Below are positions 22,202 through 34,823 of a stretch of 64,000 bases of DNA, one piece after another. Positions within the stretch are counted from its first letter, which is position 1. Each line of letters starts with the position of its first letter. The translations under genes and the position numbers were made by a program. The stretch lies in the NCBI GenBank assembly GCA_003996215.1, contig QJPP01000332.1, positions 186,001-250,000 of the forward strand, read 5' to 3'. The DNA comes from Jaltomata sinuosa. Taxonomy: Eukaryota; Streptophyta; Magnoliopsida; Solanales; Solanaceae. The notes under the pieces were generated by a model. The model saw nothing but the letters and a program-made list of their open reading frames with translations, was not told the DNA's origin and made no database searches.

Positions 22202-22369
22202 AACTTGGTATCAGAGCAACAGGTTCCAAGATTCCTAGGGTGTTTGAAATCCGCATTAAGTAGAGTCTCTTGCATGGGTGTAAAGCGCGCCACACTTATG
22301 AGAGAGAGGTTGCGAGGTGTCTTAGGAAAAACTTCACTTCTTTTATGTTATCGTGGGATAGAGTTTAAC
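22202..22369 (+). other. Second Tekay leader with primer site after the B 3' LTR
   Basis: Instead of host flank, the B 3' LTR is followed by TGGTATCAGAGC (22206-22217) and a ~150-base leader resembling 8261-8415, ending GATAGAGTTTAACT. It is noticeably diverged from the leader of B itself. It stops at the truncated F LTR at 22370. This LTR-interior-LTR-interior order suggests recombination between LTRs of two related elements, followed by deletion. Confidence 0.75.
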
Positions 22370-24835
22370 TAGTTCCCCAAGTTAACCCTTGGTCATAGCA
22401 TAACATAGGCATACACGAGGAAATATAGCAGAAGCATAAATAAAAAGCTAGGCAACCCAATCCATAAATGATAAAGTCAATAAGAAACATAATCCAAAAG
22501 GGAGACTCGAATACTGTCTATGTCTGAAAAGCCTCTACATGACATAAGGAGTTGCTAGGACAAGACCGTAGCTAACTCAAAGTACGAAAGTGAATAGCCA
22601 TATAGAATACTAAGATCATAACTAGCCCTCGAATAATGAGGACTCACCAACACTGACTGGAATGGAATGCGGTCTCTAGCCATGTGCTTGAGGGAGGGAA
22701 ACTGAATCTGCATCATCAAGAAGATATAGCAAAAATATGCATCAGTACTATACAATGTACCAAGTATGTGAGATATGCATGTGATATGATGAAATATACT
22801 TGGAAGGATGCTTAAAACTGAGATCATGCATAATTTGTGATAAAACATGCTTAAAATATTCTTGAAGCTGAAATCATATGATAATAGTAAAATCTGTAAT
22901 GTAATGACTCAATGCAATAACATAAGCTGAAAACATAATTAAATCATAAGTCATAAGTAGTAAGTCTGAAATCTAAAAGCAAAGAGTCAATAGAATCTTT
23001 TCATGAAAACTAGCTTCTGTGGGAGGTTCTCCTAACTGACATAGACCATGTGAGCTATATGGAATCCGATGTATATGCCCCATCGAGAGGACCCAATATA
23101 CCTTGCCAGGGTATAAAGGCATGATTGTGGCATGATCACTAAATCTGGTGCCCAACTGAGGGGACTTAGAACCTATGGGGGCACGTAGTTCTGGGACTAA
23201 GGGTACTCTCACCCTATCCAACTCGGTGCTAGATAATACTCCCAAAACATATACATGTAGCTCATAATACTTGTGATATATCTGATGTCAAAACTGTTCA
23301 TAACTTAGGTAGACATATCTGGATGCCAAACCTTTCATAAAATATAGGGACATATCTAATGTTCAAAACTGTTGGAAAAGCATAAGGACATATTTGATGT
23401 CATTTAATTCACAAGTCATGAGTCTTAAAGCTTTGCAAAACCATAATTCAAAATATACTTTCCTTCTAATATCATAGCTTAAAGAATTAGGCATGCAATT
23501 TCATAAAAATAGAAGTTATGTTATCTAAGCATATCAATTTTGCTTGAAGACATGCAATTCAAAGGAATCATGCTAAAATTCATCATCAACATATGGGCTT
23601 TTGAAATCAATTAAGGAACTTCAATTAAATCATAGATAAGTAATGAGAATCCATGAACTTATGCTTTAAAACTGGACCCATAAGTTTTCCCCAATTTGGG
23701 TAAGAACCCAAGTTTCATAAATTGGATAAGGATTTGCCTTAAAATCATGAATAGGAAATCACTTATAAAAACCCATGCAAAATCATGCAATTTAGAGTCA
23801 AAATCCATAGAAGAATCAAGAGGAAAAAACTTGTAAAGAAACCCATGAGAATTGGGTAAGAACCCTAATTTGGAAATTCATAAAATCAATTTAGTAAGTT
23901 GGGGTTTTGGGCACAAGGATGAAGGAAACCCATGTTGAATACCCACATACCTGAATTGAGCTTTCCTAACTTGGGACTTGAGGATGGAGACTTGAAGATG
24001 GAATCCTTAGCTTGAAGCTTGGAGAATGGAGACCATTTTCTTCTATTGGAACTTGATTGAGAGGATGGAAGTGAACTTAGGCTAAGTGAGAATAAAACTC
24101 CTTCTAATTTGCCCAAAAAGACTTAACTTAGGAGTTAGAAGAGTGAGAAATTACAAGAATACCCCAAGGAAAAGAGTCTGAAAAACTACTGAAAATTTTG
24201 TCACAGGCTTCTACGGACATGAATCATGACCCGTGCAATGGATCACGGTTCGTGGAAAGGGTTCGTGGTTCCTGGGTGAAGTTTCTGGCCTCTGGACTGA
24301 TTTCCACGAGTTGGTTTCACGACCCGTGGAAACTTCCATGACCCATGGAACCTTCTCATGGTTTCAGGTAAAAAATTGATTTCCACGAGTTGGTTTCACG
24401 ACCCGTGGAAACTTCCACGACCCGTGGAATCTTCTCGTGGTTGTTGTCTGTCATTTTGATAGACAGACACCCTTTAGTAAAATACTGATAACTTTTTTCT
24501 CCCACTCAGATTAATGCACGGTTGGTGGCGTTGGAAAAGAAGATTCAAAGACCTTTAATTTTGTGGGTACTAGGCCACCTAACTCTTTATATTCTAGGAG
24601 TTATGATCATTTGAAGTTGACCCTTGAAAAATCTTACACTAAAACTCAAACGGTAAGGAAGCTTTCAACTCAACTTTGAGCTATAGGTTCTTTATGACCC
24701 TTATTCATATCTAATACACCTTCAAAACTTAAGAATAGCTCTTAATACTTAGATACATAAAAAGATTATCTAGTTCAGGTCTAACAACACATGAAGAACG
24801 GTTCAGATTTGGCTTAGAATTTCTAGGTTATTACA
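22370..24835 (-). repeat. F 5' LTR (truncated at its 3' end)
   Basis: Minus-strand start TGTAATAACC at 24835. It follows the 3' LTR closely down to the equivalent of about 3343 and then breaks, losing its last ~57 bases and the adjoining primer site. It carries CAGGTATGT (complement near 23945-23955) and dyads such as CCACGACCCGTGG at 24415-24427. Confidence 0.88.
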
Positions 24836-24840
24836 CTTTG
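24836..24840. repeat. Target-site duplication of F, right copy (CTTTG)
   Basis: Identical to 3281-3285, next to TGTAATAACC on the minus strand. Confidence 0.85.
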
Positions 24841-25287
24841 GTTGGGAGCCCTAGGTTAGTTAGTTATTGTGATAAGAGGGGATACTATCCTTAGAAGATG
24901 TTCTTGAAGAAAAGATCTGGTTGAGATAGGTTTGAACATGGAGAATCGAGTAGTTGGACTCAGATCTTAGTACCTTTATGTTTGTTGTTGAGGTTGTTAG
25001 TTGCAAATGGTAGGAGTGGTATTTAAAAGAGAATAGTTTTCCCGTATATTTGCTTCTCTTAGTTTGGTGTCCCTTTCGGTTAACTACGATTTCTAGGGTA
25101 TGTTTGTTCATTATGAGTTTTAGCTGAGTTCCTACTCTCACCCCAAACCAGTAATTATGTTGGATATCCAGTTCCTGTCCTGCTGGTTGTTCTTACATTT
25201 TCAGCATGCATACGTGTCTCATGAAACCAGCTCAATTTTTATTTTAATCGAAAGTCGGTTACCACGATAGTACTTCATATTTCACAA
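24841..25287 (+). other. E interior, right of F, unassigned
   Basis: About 450 bases continuing the E interior after the F insertion. I recognise no pol domain here. It leads into the last codons of pol at 25288. Confidence 0.4.
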
Positions 25288-25376
25288 CTAAGTTGAAGGA
25301 GCTACTTGAAGAGCAGAATCATCCATGAAGGCCAAGTACCGTCACCCTTTTTCCTTCCGATTCGGTTCCAGCTTGA
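25288..25376 (+). pseudogene. E pol C-terminal scrap
   Basis: About 30 codons matching the chromodomain-like C-terminus of the sister elements (compare GATWEAEEAMKAKYPHLF in B): here degraded to a GAT, SSMKAKYRHPF-type string and ending with the same GCTTGA stop as B, G and J. All upstream pol is missing. Confidence 0.6.
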
Positions 25377-25606
25377 GGTAGTAGTTCCATCCTTAGATGT
25401 CCTCCCGAATCTATTCCATCAGTTTCCCTCACGATCCTAGCATGTATTCATATTTTCGAAAATGATTCAGCCGTGTTTTAAGTTGAAAAGTTCAGGTTCA
25501 TGTTTATTCTTCAGTTTTCATGTTTCGTTTTTGTTGGGCTGTTTTCTCTCTAGAGTTCCCTTGCTTAGTCTTCATTTGAGGACGAATGATCCCAAGGGGG
25601 AGATAT
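25377..25606 (+). other. E 3' untranslated interior and polypurine tract
   Basis: Resembles the same region of B and G (CATTTGAGGACGAATGATCCC) and ends with AAGGGGGAGATAT at 25594-25606, directly before the LTR. Confidence 0.75.
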
Positions 25607-28148
25607 TATAACATCCCAAAAATCCTAAGCTAAATACCCGAACCTTTTCCATGAGTGTAATGATTATTTTCCTAGTGTGGTGAGTGCTTGGGATGCGAAT
25701 CATGTTGATAAAAAACTCCTATCATCAAGTTAACTCGCAAACACCTCACCAAAGTAAGTTTTCATGTAAGACTAAATTAGGGTCAATTTCAATTGATCAT
25801 TCCTCCTAAAATATAAAGATTTAGGTGTCCTAGTACCCATCAAATTAAAGGTTTTTGAGTCTTCTTTCCAACGCCACTGACCGCGCATTAATCCGAGTCT
25901 GTAGTAAAAAGTTATGGGCAGTTTACTGCAGTACTATCAATGATGACGGATCAGATGACGAACCATGGTTCTGAACCACGGTGCGTACTGTGACTTGTTA
26001 TTGCTGAACTGAACATTAAAATTTTCATCTTCAAAACCACTGGTTGGTTCACGACCCGTACACCAAAACCATGGTCAGTAGAGTGACCCGTGGTTTGTCA
26101 AAATTTAGCTTTTCCACTCAGTTTCCACGGATGACTTGACGGATCATCGTTTTGAACGATCATCCATCCTGTAACCCGTGGAATCACCTTCAGAGAGGTA
26201 CCAAGTCCTATAAATTCCACGAGTGGATTGATGACCCATCAACCTATTTCACGACCCATTTTTCTACTCATAATCCCTGAGGATTAGAGGATCCTCATAT
26301 CCTAAAGTCGGAACCACGAGTCAACAGGACGGTCTGTCATCCTGAACTACGGACCGTAGAGTGACTCATGGTATTGAGTTCCAGTAGACCCCTAAAAGTG
26401 GAATTTGAAACCACGGATCAGTTGACGGCTCGTCCTTTAGGATGACGGACTGTGGACTAACTAATAGTCTCTGAAGCTGACTTTTTCCAGCTTTTTCCAT
26501 GTTTTAGTCCAGGGGTATTTTTGTAATTTTCTACTATTATAACTCCTATACTAAGTTGTTTTAAGCCTATTTAGGAGGGGTTTTATTTACACTTGACCTA
26601 ACTTCTCTCCCATTCTTCAATCAACTTCCAAAAGAAGAAAAGGAGTTCCATCTTCTCAAGCTTCAAGTTAGGGTTTCAAGCTCCAAGTCTCAAACTCCAA
26701 GTTTAAGTCTCCTAAGTCTTTTCAATTCAAGTGGGCTAGATTCAATCAATGTATGTGGGTAATCAACAAGGGGTTCCTTTCACCCTTGTGCCCAAAACCC
26801 CTAATTCAAATTTTGATTTCATGATCTTCAAATTAGGGTTCTTATTCAATTCTTATGGGTTTTGCTAAATATGATCTTCTCATGATTGGATTATGAAATT
26901 TATATTAATTTGCATGATTTCACATGGGTTTTTACATGTTGACTCTTATTTCATGAATTGAAGTTTAACCATGGAAATTTCTACATGCATGAAAGTTGAT
27001 TTAAGCAAATTGGATTTTTGATAGCATATTCCTTATGGATTTTCAAGAATGTGCATGCCTAGTTCCTATGTTCTATAAAAGTATATGTTTTATGGAATTG
27101 AACTAGATCCATGCAAATTTTACAAGTCATGAAGTATGCAAGTCTTTTCATGTTATGAAGTATGATGCAAGACAAGACACCCAATGCTCCATCAATGCTC
27201 ACGAATTGATTTCAAAACCCTAATTCATGAGTAGTATGACAATATGGGGTATGAACATGTTATGAACAAGTTGGGAATTTGATATGCCACATGTATGTGA
27301 GCTTATGTTATGTATATATATGTTTTGGGAGTAGTATTTTGCACCGAGTTGGATCGGGTGAGACTACCCTTAATCCTAGAACTACGTGCCACAGTAAGTT
27401 GCCCTTTGAGGCTTATGATGATAGAATCCTGGTATGAAATGGTTCTAACTTTGGCAGGTTAGGACAACAATTTTCAGTGTGGGGCAATGACACCAGACCC
27501 TTTTAATGTCGGTTAAGAGAAACTCCCACGTGCTTATTCTATGCTATAAAGTTATATGATCTTATATTTGAAACTTAAGCCTTCTTCATGACTCATGCTT
27601 CTTATCTTATTACTTGTTCATGTCCTTCTCTTTATGTAATAAATCACTTTAAGCATGTTTTTAAACTATTTTATCATGATTCATGCGTCGCTCTAATACT
27701 CAGTACATTCCATAATACTGACGCATATTTTGCGTTGCATCCTTTGATGATGCAAATACAGGTGTCCCTTCTTAGATTTTTGGCTCGAGTTCCCAGGCCA
27801 CTTTCTATGTCAGCTGTTGGTGAGTCCTCTTAGTTCAAGGACTACTTATGTTTAGCTTGTATAAACCTCTTATTTCTGTATTTTGAGTTAGGTGGGGTCT
27901 TGTCCTAGCAACTCTTTATGTTATGAGTAGAGGCTTTCAAACATAGACAATATTCGGGTTTCTTTCCTTATGTTGTATCCCTATTTGACTTGACGATTCA
28001 TGCTTATATCTACATTTGGATTCCTCTATTATGCTTCTGTTCTTGTTTTATTATTATGCTTGGGTATGCTATGACCAAGGGGTTAGATTGGGGCACTTGC
28101 GGTCCCAAGTCCCATGTTACATATAGGGGGTAACCTCGGGGAATGACA
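25607..28148 (+). repeat. E 3' LTR (2542 bp)
   Basis: Starts TATAACATCCC, a mutated TGTAACACCCC, and ends GGGGAATGACA. It holds CCACG/CGTGG words (25970-26460), donor-like GTATGT at 26751, a TATA box (27313), the branch-like TACTGAC and a mutated acceptor (GCAA) near 27715-27755, and a GGTGAGTCC donor-like site near 27818. Confidence 0.88.
27313..27322 (+). promoter_or_regulatory. Candidate TATA box in E 3' LTR
   Basis: TATATATATG followed by TTTTGGGAGTAGTATTT, the same context as in B. Confidence 0.45.
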
Positions 28149-29830
28149 TGATTAGTTGGCCAGGAACCACAAGTTGGAACCATGGGTCTTGGTTCAAACG
28201 ATGACACATAGAATCGACCCATGATTCCTGAAGCCGACCCATTTCTCAGATTTTTCTTAATTATGTCCCAGGGGTATTTTAGTCAATTTCCACCATTTTA
28301 ACTTCTAAATGATGTCGTTTTGGCTATTTCAAGAAGGGTTTTCACCCTCATTAGCCTAAGTTCCTTCTCATTACTTCATTTTTCTCCCAAAAAGGAAAAG
28401 TTCTTCTCCAAGCTCCAAGTTCAAGTCTCCTAAGTCTTTTCAATTCAAGTGGGTTAGCTTCAATCAAGGTATGTGGGTATTCAACAATGGGTTCCTTTCA
28501 CCCTTGTGCCAAAAACTCCAAATTTCAAATTGTGATTTCATAAATTTTCAAATTAGTGTTTTTACCCAATTATTATGGGTTTTGCTATAAATTGCCTTCT
28601 TATTATGAAATTTTATTAAATTGCATGATTTTGCATGGGTTTTTACATATGAACTCCTATTTCATGAATTGAAGGTTAATTATGGTGAATCCGACATGCA
28701 TGAAGTGATTTAAGAAAATTGGGGAAAATGATGGCATGTTTTCATGAATTTCAAGCAAGTGCATGCCTAGTTCTTATGTTTTATGAAAGTATATGTTATT
28801 ATGACATTGAACTAAGGTCATGTAAGTTTTCAAGTTATGAATTATTATGCAATGCAAGACACCTGATGTTCCATCAATGCTCATGAATCAATTTCTAAAC
28901 TAAAATTCATGAGTAGTATGACGATTCGGGGTATGAACATGTTATGAACAAGTTTGGAATCATATATGTCACATGTATATGAGCTCATGTTATATGTTTA
29001 AGGAGTAGTATTTATCATCGAGAGACGAGGGTTCAGATAACCCAAGTCCAAAACTACATTGCCACCTTAGGTTGCTCTCTGTGGCTTATTATGACAGGAT
29101 CCTGGTACAACATGGTTCTAAATTTGGCCAGTAAGAAAAGATCTTTTCAGTGGGGGTACATGACACTGGACGCCATGTAGCTCAGAATGGTTTATGTCGG
29201 TTAAGAGAAACTCCCACATGATCATTTTCAAACTATAAAGTTATATGATTCTATACTTTGAACTTAAGTTTTCTTTCATGTCTTATGTCTCTTATCTTAA
29301 TACTTATTCATGTCCTTTCTTTATGTAACAAGTCATTTTAAGTATGTTTTTAATGGTTTTTATCATGTTCATGCATCACCCTCATATTTGGTACATTCCA
29401 TAGTACTGACGCATATCTTGCGCTGCATCCTTTGATGATGCAGATTCAGGTGTCCCTTCTCAGACCCGTGGCTAGAGCTCCCAGGCCACTCTTTGTCAGT
29501 TGTTGGTGAGTCCTCTTAGGTCGAGGATTAGTTATGTTTTTAGTTAGTTCTAGCTAGTTTATTTTCCGCACTTCGAGTTAGTTAGGGTCTTGTCCTAGAA
29601 ACTCCTTATGTCATGAGTAGAGGCTTTTCAGACATAGACAACTCTTGAGTCTCTTTATGGATTTTGTATTCCTATTTTACTTGACTATCCATTTACGTGA
29701 TTCTGGATTTATCTATTATGCTTCCGCTTATCTTTTGTTATGCTTGAGAATGTTATAACCAAGGGTTATCTTGCGGCACTTGTGGTCCCAAGTCCCATGT
29801 TACGTCTAGGGGTAACCCCGGAGAGTGACA
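28149..29830 (+). repeat. G 5' LTR, right part
   Basis: Matches 35224-36926 from its first bases (ATTAGTTGGCCAGGAACC) and ends GAGAGTGACA. The first five bases, TGATT, are the expected target duplication of E; the other copy would be left of the window. Confidence 0.88.
28469..29443 (+). other. Candidate LTR leader intron 1 (G)
   Basis: CAAG/GTATGT at 28465-28474, branch-like TACTGAC near 29404-29410, GCAG ending at 29443, in the same order and places as in B. Length about 975. Confidence 0.3.
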
Positions 29831-30034
29831 AACTTCGTATCAGAGCCTCAGGTTCTAGATTCCTAGAAAGTATGAAAGCCGCATCGAGTAGAGTCTCATT
29901 CATGTGTGTGAAGCGCGCCATACATATGAGAGGGAAGCTATGAGATGTCTTAGGATACTTAAATCTTTCATGATCATATCGTGCGATAGAGCTTAACTCT
30001 AATGTTCCTCTAATCCTTACCTTGTATATTTCAG
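29506..30034 (+). other. Candidate leader intron 2 (G)
   Basis: TTG/GTGAGT donor at 29506 and ATATTTCAG acceptor ending at 30034, three bases before the gag ATG, with a pyrimidine-rich run and CTAAT upstream. It would remove the LTR end and the primer site. 529 bases against 531 in B. Confidence 0.35.
29835..29846 (+). other. G primer-binding site
   Basis: TCGTATCAGAGC, one base from the tRNA-iMet site, four bases after the LTR. Confidence 0.8.
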
Positions 30035-30037
30035 ATT

Positions 30038-33000
30038 ATGCCTTGACGTGCTATGCCTCACTGAGCCGCTCAAAATGCCGCTCCTCCAGTTTCAGCCCCC
30101 GAGGTCACGAATGAGGAATCCAGGAATGCCATCCATTTGCTAGACTAGGCCTTGGCCGCCCAGGCCAACCAGCCGGCTCCTATCCCAGTCCACCCTCAAG
30201 GTGGGGTAGCAGCCTGGGTTCATGATTTTGTCCGTATAAACCTGCCAAAGTTTTGGGGTTCGAAGATGAATGAGGATCCACTAATTTTTATTAATGAAGT
30301 GATGCAAGTGGTTGGGGTTGATTGTGTTTAGTTGGCATCCTACCAACTCAAGGATGTAGCTCATAGCTGGTTTACACAATGGAAGAAAGCTAGAGCTAGG
30401 GACAAGGTCCCTATGACTTGGGAGTGTTTCGAGAGAGCCTTTCTTGAACAGTTCTTTCCCCGAGAGTTGAGGCACGCAAGGACTGAGGAGTTTGTGAACT
30501 TGAGGCAGGGGTCAATGTCAGTCCAAGAGTATAGTTTGAAGTTCACTCAGTTATCGAGGTATGCCCCTTCTATGGTAACAGACATGCATGACCAAATGAG
30601 TAAGTTTATCTATGGGGTTTCAGATTTGGTGAAAAACGTGTGTAGGTCTTCTATGTTGTTGAGTGATATGAACATTTCTAGACTCATGACCAATGCTCAC
30701 CAGATTGAGGGAGACAGGCTTAGGGAGATGGCTAGGGAGAACAAGAGGGCTAGATCTAAGGGATCAGGTCTTGGTCATCATACATCACTCCTCATTCCAA
30801 AAGAAGTCATCAGGACCCGTTCATTCTTCTGCTAGTGCTCCTACCCAAGCCCAGAGGCCTCAGCATGATCAGACTGGTAGAGGTTCTGGTTCTTATTTGC
30901 AGTCTCAGGGGAGTGTTACTAGAAGGCCATCCCATCCCATTTGCAACAAGTGTGGGAAGAATCACGCGGGAGAGTGTCACACGGGCAAGAGAGCATACTT
31001 TGAGTATGGACAAGCTGGACACATGGTTAGAGATTGCCCTTCAGCTAAGAAGGGTCAGGGTGGTAGTAGGGCTCAGTCTGCTCTAGCAGCCCCAGGAGGT
31101 CGACCAGCCCAGCAGGGCACAGTTTCTAGTTCTAGTGGTCAGTGCCAGAACCGTCTTTATGCTATGTCCTCTCGTCAGGACCAGGAGGATTCCCCAGATG
31201 TTGTTACTAGTACGTTTAAAGTCTTCTCTTTTGATATTTATGATTTGTTGGACCCCGCTGCCTCCTTATCTTTTGTGACCCTTTATATAGCATGCAAATT
31301 TGAAATATGTCCTGAATTGTTTTTAGAACCCTTTTTGTTTCTACTCATGTTGGTGAGTCAGTCTTAGCCAAAAGAATCTACCAAAATTGCTCTATCTCAG
31401 TCCATCATAATGTCACTTTAGCAGATCTAGTAGAGTTGGAGATGAGTGATGTTATTCTTGGTATGGATTATTTGCATGCTTATTATGCTTCTGTTGATTG
31501 TCGTACTCGGGTTGTCAGTTTCAAGTTTCTAATTGAAACCATTTTAGAATGGGAAGGTAGTCCCCCATCCTCTAAAGGTCGGTTCATATCTTATCTTAAG
31601 GTTAGGAAGATAATTTCAAAGGGGTATATTTATCACATAGTGTGGGTTGTGGACACGAAGTCCGAAACCCCATCCCTTCAGTCTGTTCCTGTTATGAATG
31701 AGTTTCCCGAAGTGTTTCCCAAGGATTTGCCCGGAGTCCCTCCCGAGCGGGAGATCGACTTTGGGATAGATCTTCTTCCAGATACGAATCATATCTCTAT
31801 TCCTTTCTATAGGATGGCTCCCGCTGAACTTAAAGAGGTAAAGGATCATTTAAAGGATCTTCTTCATTAAAGGTTTCATCAGGCTTAGCATTTCTCCATG
31901 GGGTGCTCCAGTTTTATTTGTTTGAAATAAAGATGGTTCTCTTAGAACGTGTATTAACTACCGTCAGTTAAACAAGGTCAAAATCAAGAAGAAGTATCCC
32001 ATTCCTAGGATTGATGACTTGTTCGATCAGCTTTAGGGTGCTAATTTCTTCTCCAAAATTGACTTTAGATCCGGTTATCATCAGCTTTGTGTTAGAGAGT
32101 GTGATATTCCGAAGACAGCCTTCAGAAATCGGTATGGTCATTATGAATTTGTTGTGATGTCTTTTGGTCTAACAATTGCTCCTACAGCTTTTATGGATTT
32201 GATGAACCATGTGTTCAAGCAGTATTTATATATGTTTGTGATTATTTTCATTGATGATATCCTTATCTACTCTCAAAGTGAGGAGGAGCATGCGGACCAT
32301 TTGAGAGTTGTCTTGCAAACTCTCAAGGACCGGCAGTTATTTGCTAAGTTTAGAAAGTGTGAGTTCTGGATGTAATCCGTTGCATTTCTGGGTCATATTG
32401 TGACTAGAGATGGTATTCGAGTTGATTCTCAAAAGATTAAGGCAGTAAAGAACTGGCCTAGACCCATTTCTCCATCTGATATTAGAAGCTTTTTGGGTTT
32501 GGCTGGTTACTACAGGAGGTTTGTGGAAGGATTTTCTTCCATTGCTGCCCTTTTGACCCGATTGACTCTGAAGAAGGTAAAATTTCAGTGGTTCGACTTG
32601 TGTGAGATGAACTTTCAGGAATTAAAGACTAGATTGACCATAGCTCCAATGTTGGCTCTACCCGAGGGCCTAGATGATTTTGTTGTGCATTGTGATGCTT
32701 CTAGGATTGGTTTGGGTTGTGTTTTAATGCAACGTGGTAAGGTGATTGCTTATGCCTCTAGACAGCTTAAGACTCATGAGAAGAACTACCCTACTCATGA
32801 TCTTGAGTTAGCAACCGTGGTATTTGCTTTGAAGATTTAGAGACAATATTTGTATGGGGTGCATGTGGATGTATTCACAGATCATAAGAGTCTTCAGTAT
32901 GTTTTCACTCAGAAGGAATTGAATTTGTCACAAAGAATATGGCTTGAGCTTCTTAAGTATTATGACATGAGTGTGTTTTACCATCCGGCTAAAGCCAATG

Positions 33001-34589
33001 TTGTGGCAGATCACTTAGTAGATTGTCGATGGGTAGTGTGTCTTCAGTTGAAGAAGGAAAGAAGGAACTGGTTAAAGAGGTTCATAGGCTAGTTTGGTTG
33101 GGAATTCGCCTTATGGATTCGAAGAAAGGTGGTGTTATTGTTCAGAATGGTTCCGATAACACACTCATCAGCAAAGGGTTCTGATAACTCACTCTTAAGA
33201 CAGTGATCCTATTTTACTTCAGCTTAAGAGTGCAGTCTATCAGCAAAGGGTTGAAGTTTTCTCCTAAGGGGGAGATGGTGTACTTCTTTATCAGGGTCGA
33301 CTATGTGTGCCAGATGTAGATAAGCTGTGCCAATAGATTTTGACTGAGGCTCATAGTTCTAGATATTCCATCCATCCCGGTGCCACCTAGATGTACCGTG
33401 ATCTACAGGAAGTCTATTGGTGGAATGGTATGAAGAGGGACATGGCCAGTTTTGTGGCTAAGTGTCCCAACTGTCATTAAGTGAAAGTAGAGTACCAGTG
33501 ACCGGGTGGCATATTCAGGATATTGACCTTCCCACTTCGAAATGGGAAGCGATCAATATGGGCTTCATTACATGTTTGCCTCGTACTCGAAGGCAGCATG
33601 ATTCGATTTGGGTGATTGTTGACAAGATGACTAAATCATCCCATTTCTTGGCTGTTAAGACTATGGATTCAGCAGGCGATATGCCAGACTCTATATCCGG
33701 GAGATAGTTCCTTTGCATGGTGTTCCTTTGTCCATCATTTCAGATAGGGGTACTCAGTTTACTTCTCAGTTTTGGATATCGTTCCAAAGAGGTCTTGGTA
33801 CTCAGGTGAAGCTTAGTACATCTTTTCACCCTCAGACAGATGGCCAAGTAGAGCGTACTATTAAGACTTTGGAGGATATGTTGAGAGCTTGTGTGATTGA
33901 TTTCAAGGGTAATTGGGATGATCACTTACCTCTTATCGAGTTTGCCTACAACAACAGCTTTCACTCTAGCATCTAAATGGCTCCTTGTGAGGCACTTTAT
34001 GGTCGGAGATGTAGATCTCCTATTGATTGGTTTGAGGTAGGTGAGGAAGCTTTGATTGGCCCAAATTCAGTGCACGAGACCATGGAGAAGGCTTAGCTTA
34101 TTAGGTAGAGGTTGAAGATCGTTCAGAGTCGATAGAAATCATACGCAGATGTGAGGGGAAGGGAATTAGAATTTGAAGTTGATGATTGAGTTCTTCTAAA
34201 GGTTTCACCCATGAAGGGTGTGATGAGATTTGTCAAGAAAGGGAAGATTAGTCCCCATTTTATAGGTCCTTATCAGATTCTGAGGAAAGTTGGTAAGTTT
34301 GCTTATGAGTTGGATTTGCCATCGGATTTGAAAGCGGTTCATCCAGTTTTCCATGTTTCCTTATTGAAGAAGTGTGTTGGTAATCCGACCTTGACTGTTC
34401 CTTTAGAGGATGTAGGTGTGAAGGATAATCTTACCTATGAGGAGGTACCAGAGGTTGAGGAACAAAGAAGTTGCTTTGGTAAAATTTCTTTGGAGAAATC
34501 AGCTTGTTGTAGAAGCTACTTAGAAAGTGGAATCAGCCATGAAAGCCAAGTACCCTCATCTCTTTCCTTCTGATTCTGTTCCAGCTTGA
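30038..34589 (+). pseudogene. gag-pol: G gag-pol polyprotein (Tekay/Del), broken
   Basis: The ATG at 30038 follows TTTCAGATT; the third codon is a stop, and more follow before 30310. The gag core is open at 30332-30800 (LKDVAHSWFTQWKKAR, FFPRELRHARTEEFVNL). The zinc knuckle near 31000 has lost two Cys to Tyr (YFEYGQAGH). The protease motif LLDPAAS lies near 31240. RT is cut by stops near 31870, 31925 and 32035 but keeps MSFGLT and FIDDILIYS at 32154-32375. RNase H (32640-32850) keeps CDASRIGLG and HDLEL. Integrase has KCPNCH, a frameshift in SAGDMPDS near 33680, then an intact SDRGTQF and HPQTDGQVERTI stretch (33713-33976). The tail 34211-34580 retains FHVSLLKKCVG but is frameshifted near 34465. 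Not functional. Confidence 0.9.
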
Positions 34590-34823
34590 GGTAATAGTTT
34601 CATTATTAGTATGTTCCTCTTATCCTATTCCATCAGTTACTCTCATGATCCTAGCATGCATTCATGTTTTCGAAGTTGATTTAACCATGTTTTAAGTTGA
34701 AAAGTTCAGTTTTCATGTTTATTCCTTGAATTCCATGTTTTGTTGCTGGTTGGGCTATTTTTCTCTTCAATTTTCCCTTGCTTAGACTTCATTCAAGGAC
34801 GAATGATCCCAAAGGGGAGATAT
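34590..34823 (+). other. G 3' untranslated interior and polypurine tract
   Basis: No gene. Ends with AAAGGGGAGATAT at 34811-34823 before the LTR. Confidence 0.8.

Larger units (their letters stand above)
3286..24835 (-). mobile_element. Element F: Tekay/Del-type element reduced to its LTR pair, carrying B and C
   Basis: Two related minus-strand LTRs (3286-5832 and 22370-24835) are flanked by the identical duplication CTTTG, which shows they are the two ends of one insertion. The interior is nearly gone: about 220 bases with a polypurine tract remain next to the 3' LTR, and everything from the primer site to the end of pol is missing. Elements B and C fill the space. The 5' LTR lacks its last ~57 bases where it meets B-type leader sequence at 22369/22370, so one deletion probably took the end of that LTR and the F coding region. 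Confidence 0.85.
1..28148 (+). mobile_element. Element E: Tekay/Del-type Ty3/gypsy element, gutted, left end outside window
   Basis: The left LTR (from 1) ends at 1323 and is followed by a tRNA-iMet-type primer site. The right LTR (25607-28148) is preceded by a polypurine tract. Position 1 corresponds to 26017 of the right LTR, so about 410 bases of the left LTR lie before the window. The interior (1324-3280 plus 24841-25606) is split by element F and keeps only a gag scrap and the last codons of pol. The right flank at 28149 continues as the LTR of element G, so E was inserted into G. Pairing the two LTRs as one element rests on their clear sequence match and on the two F target duplications, which join the two interior halves. 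Confidence 0.82.
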
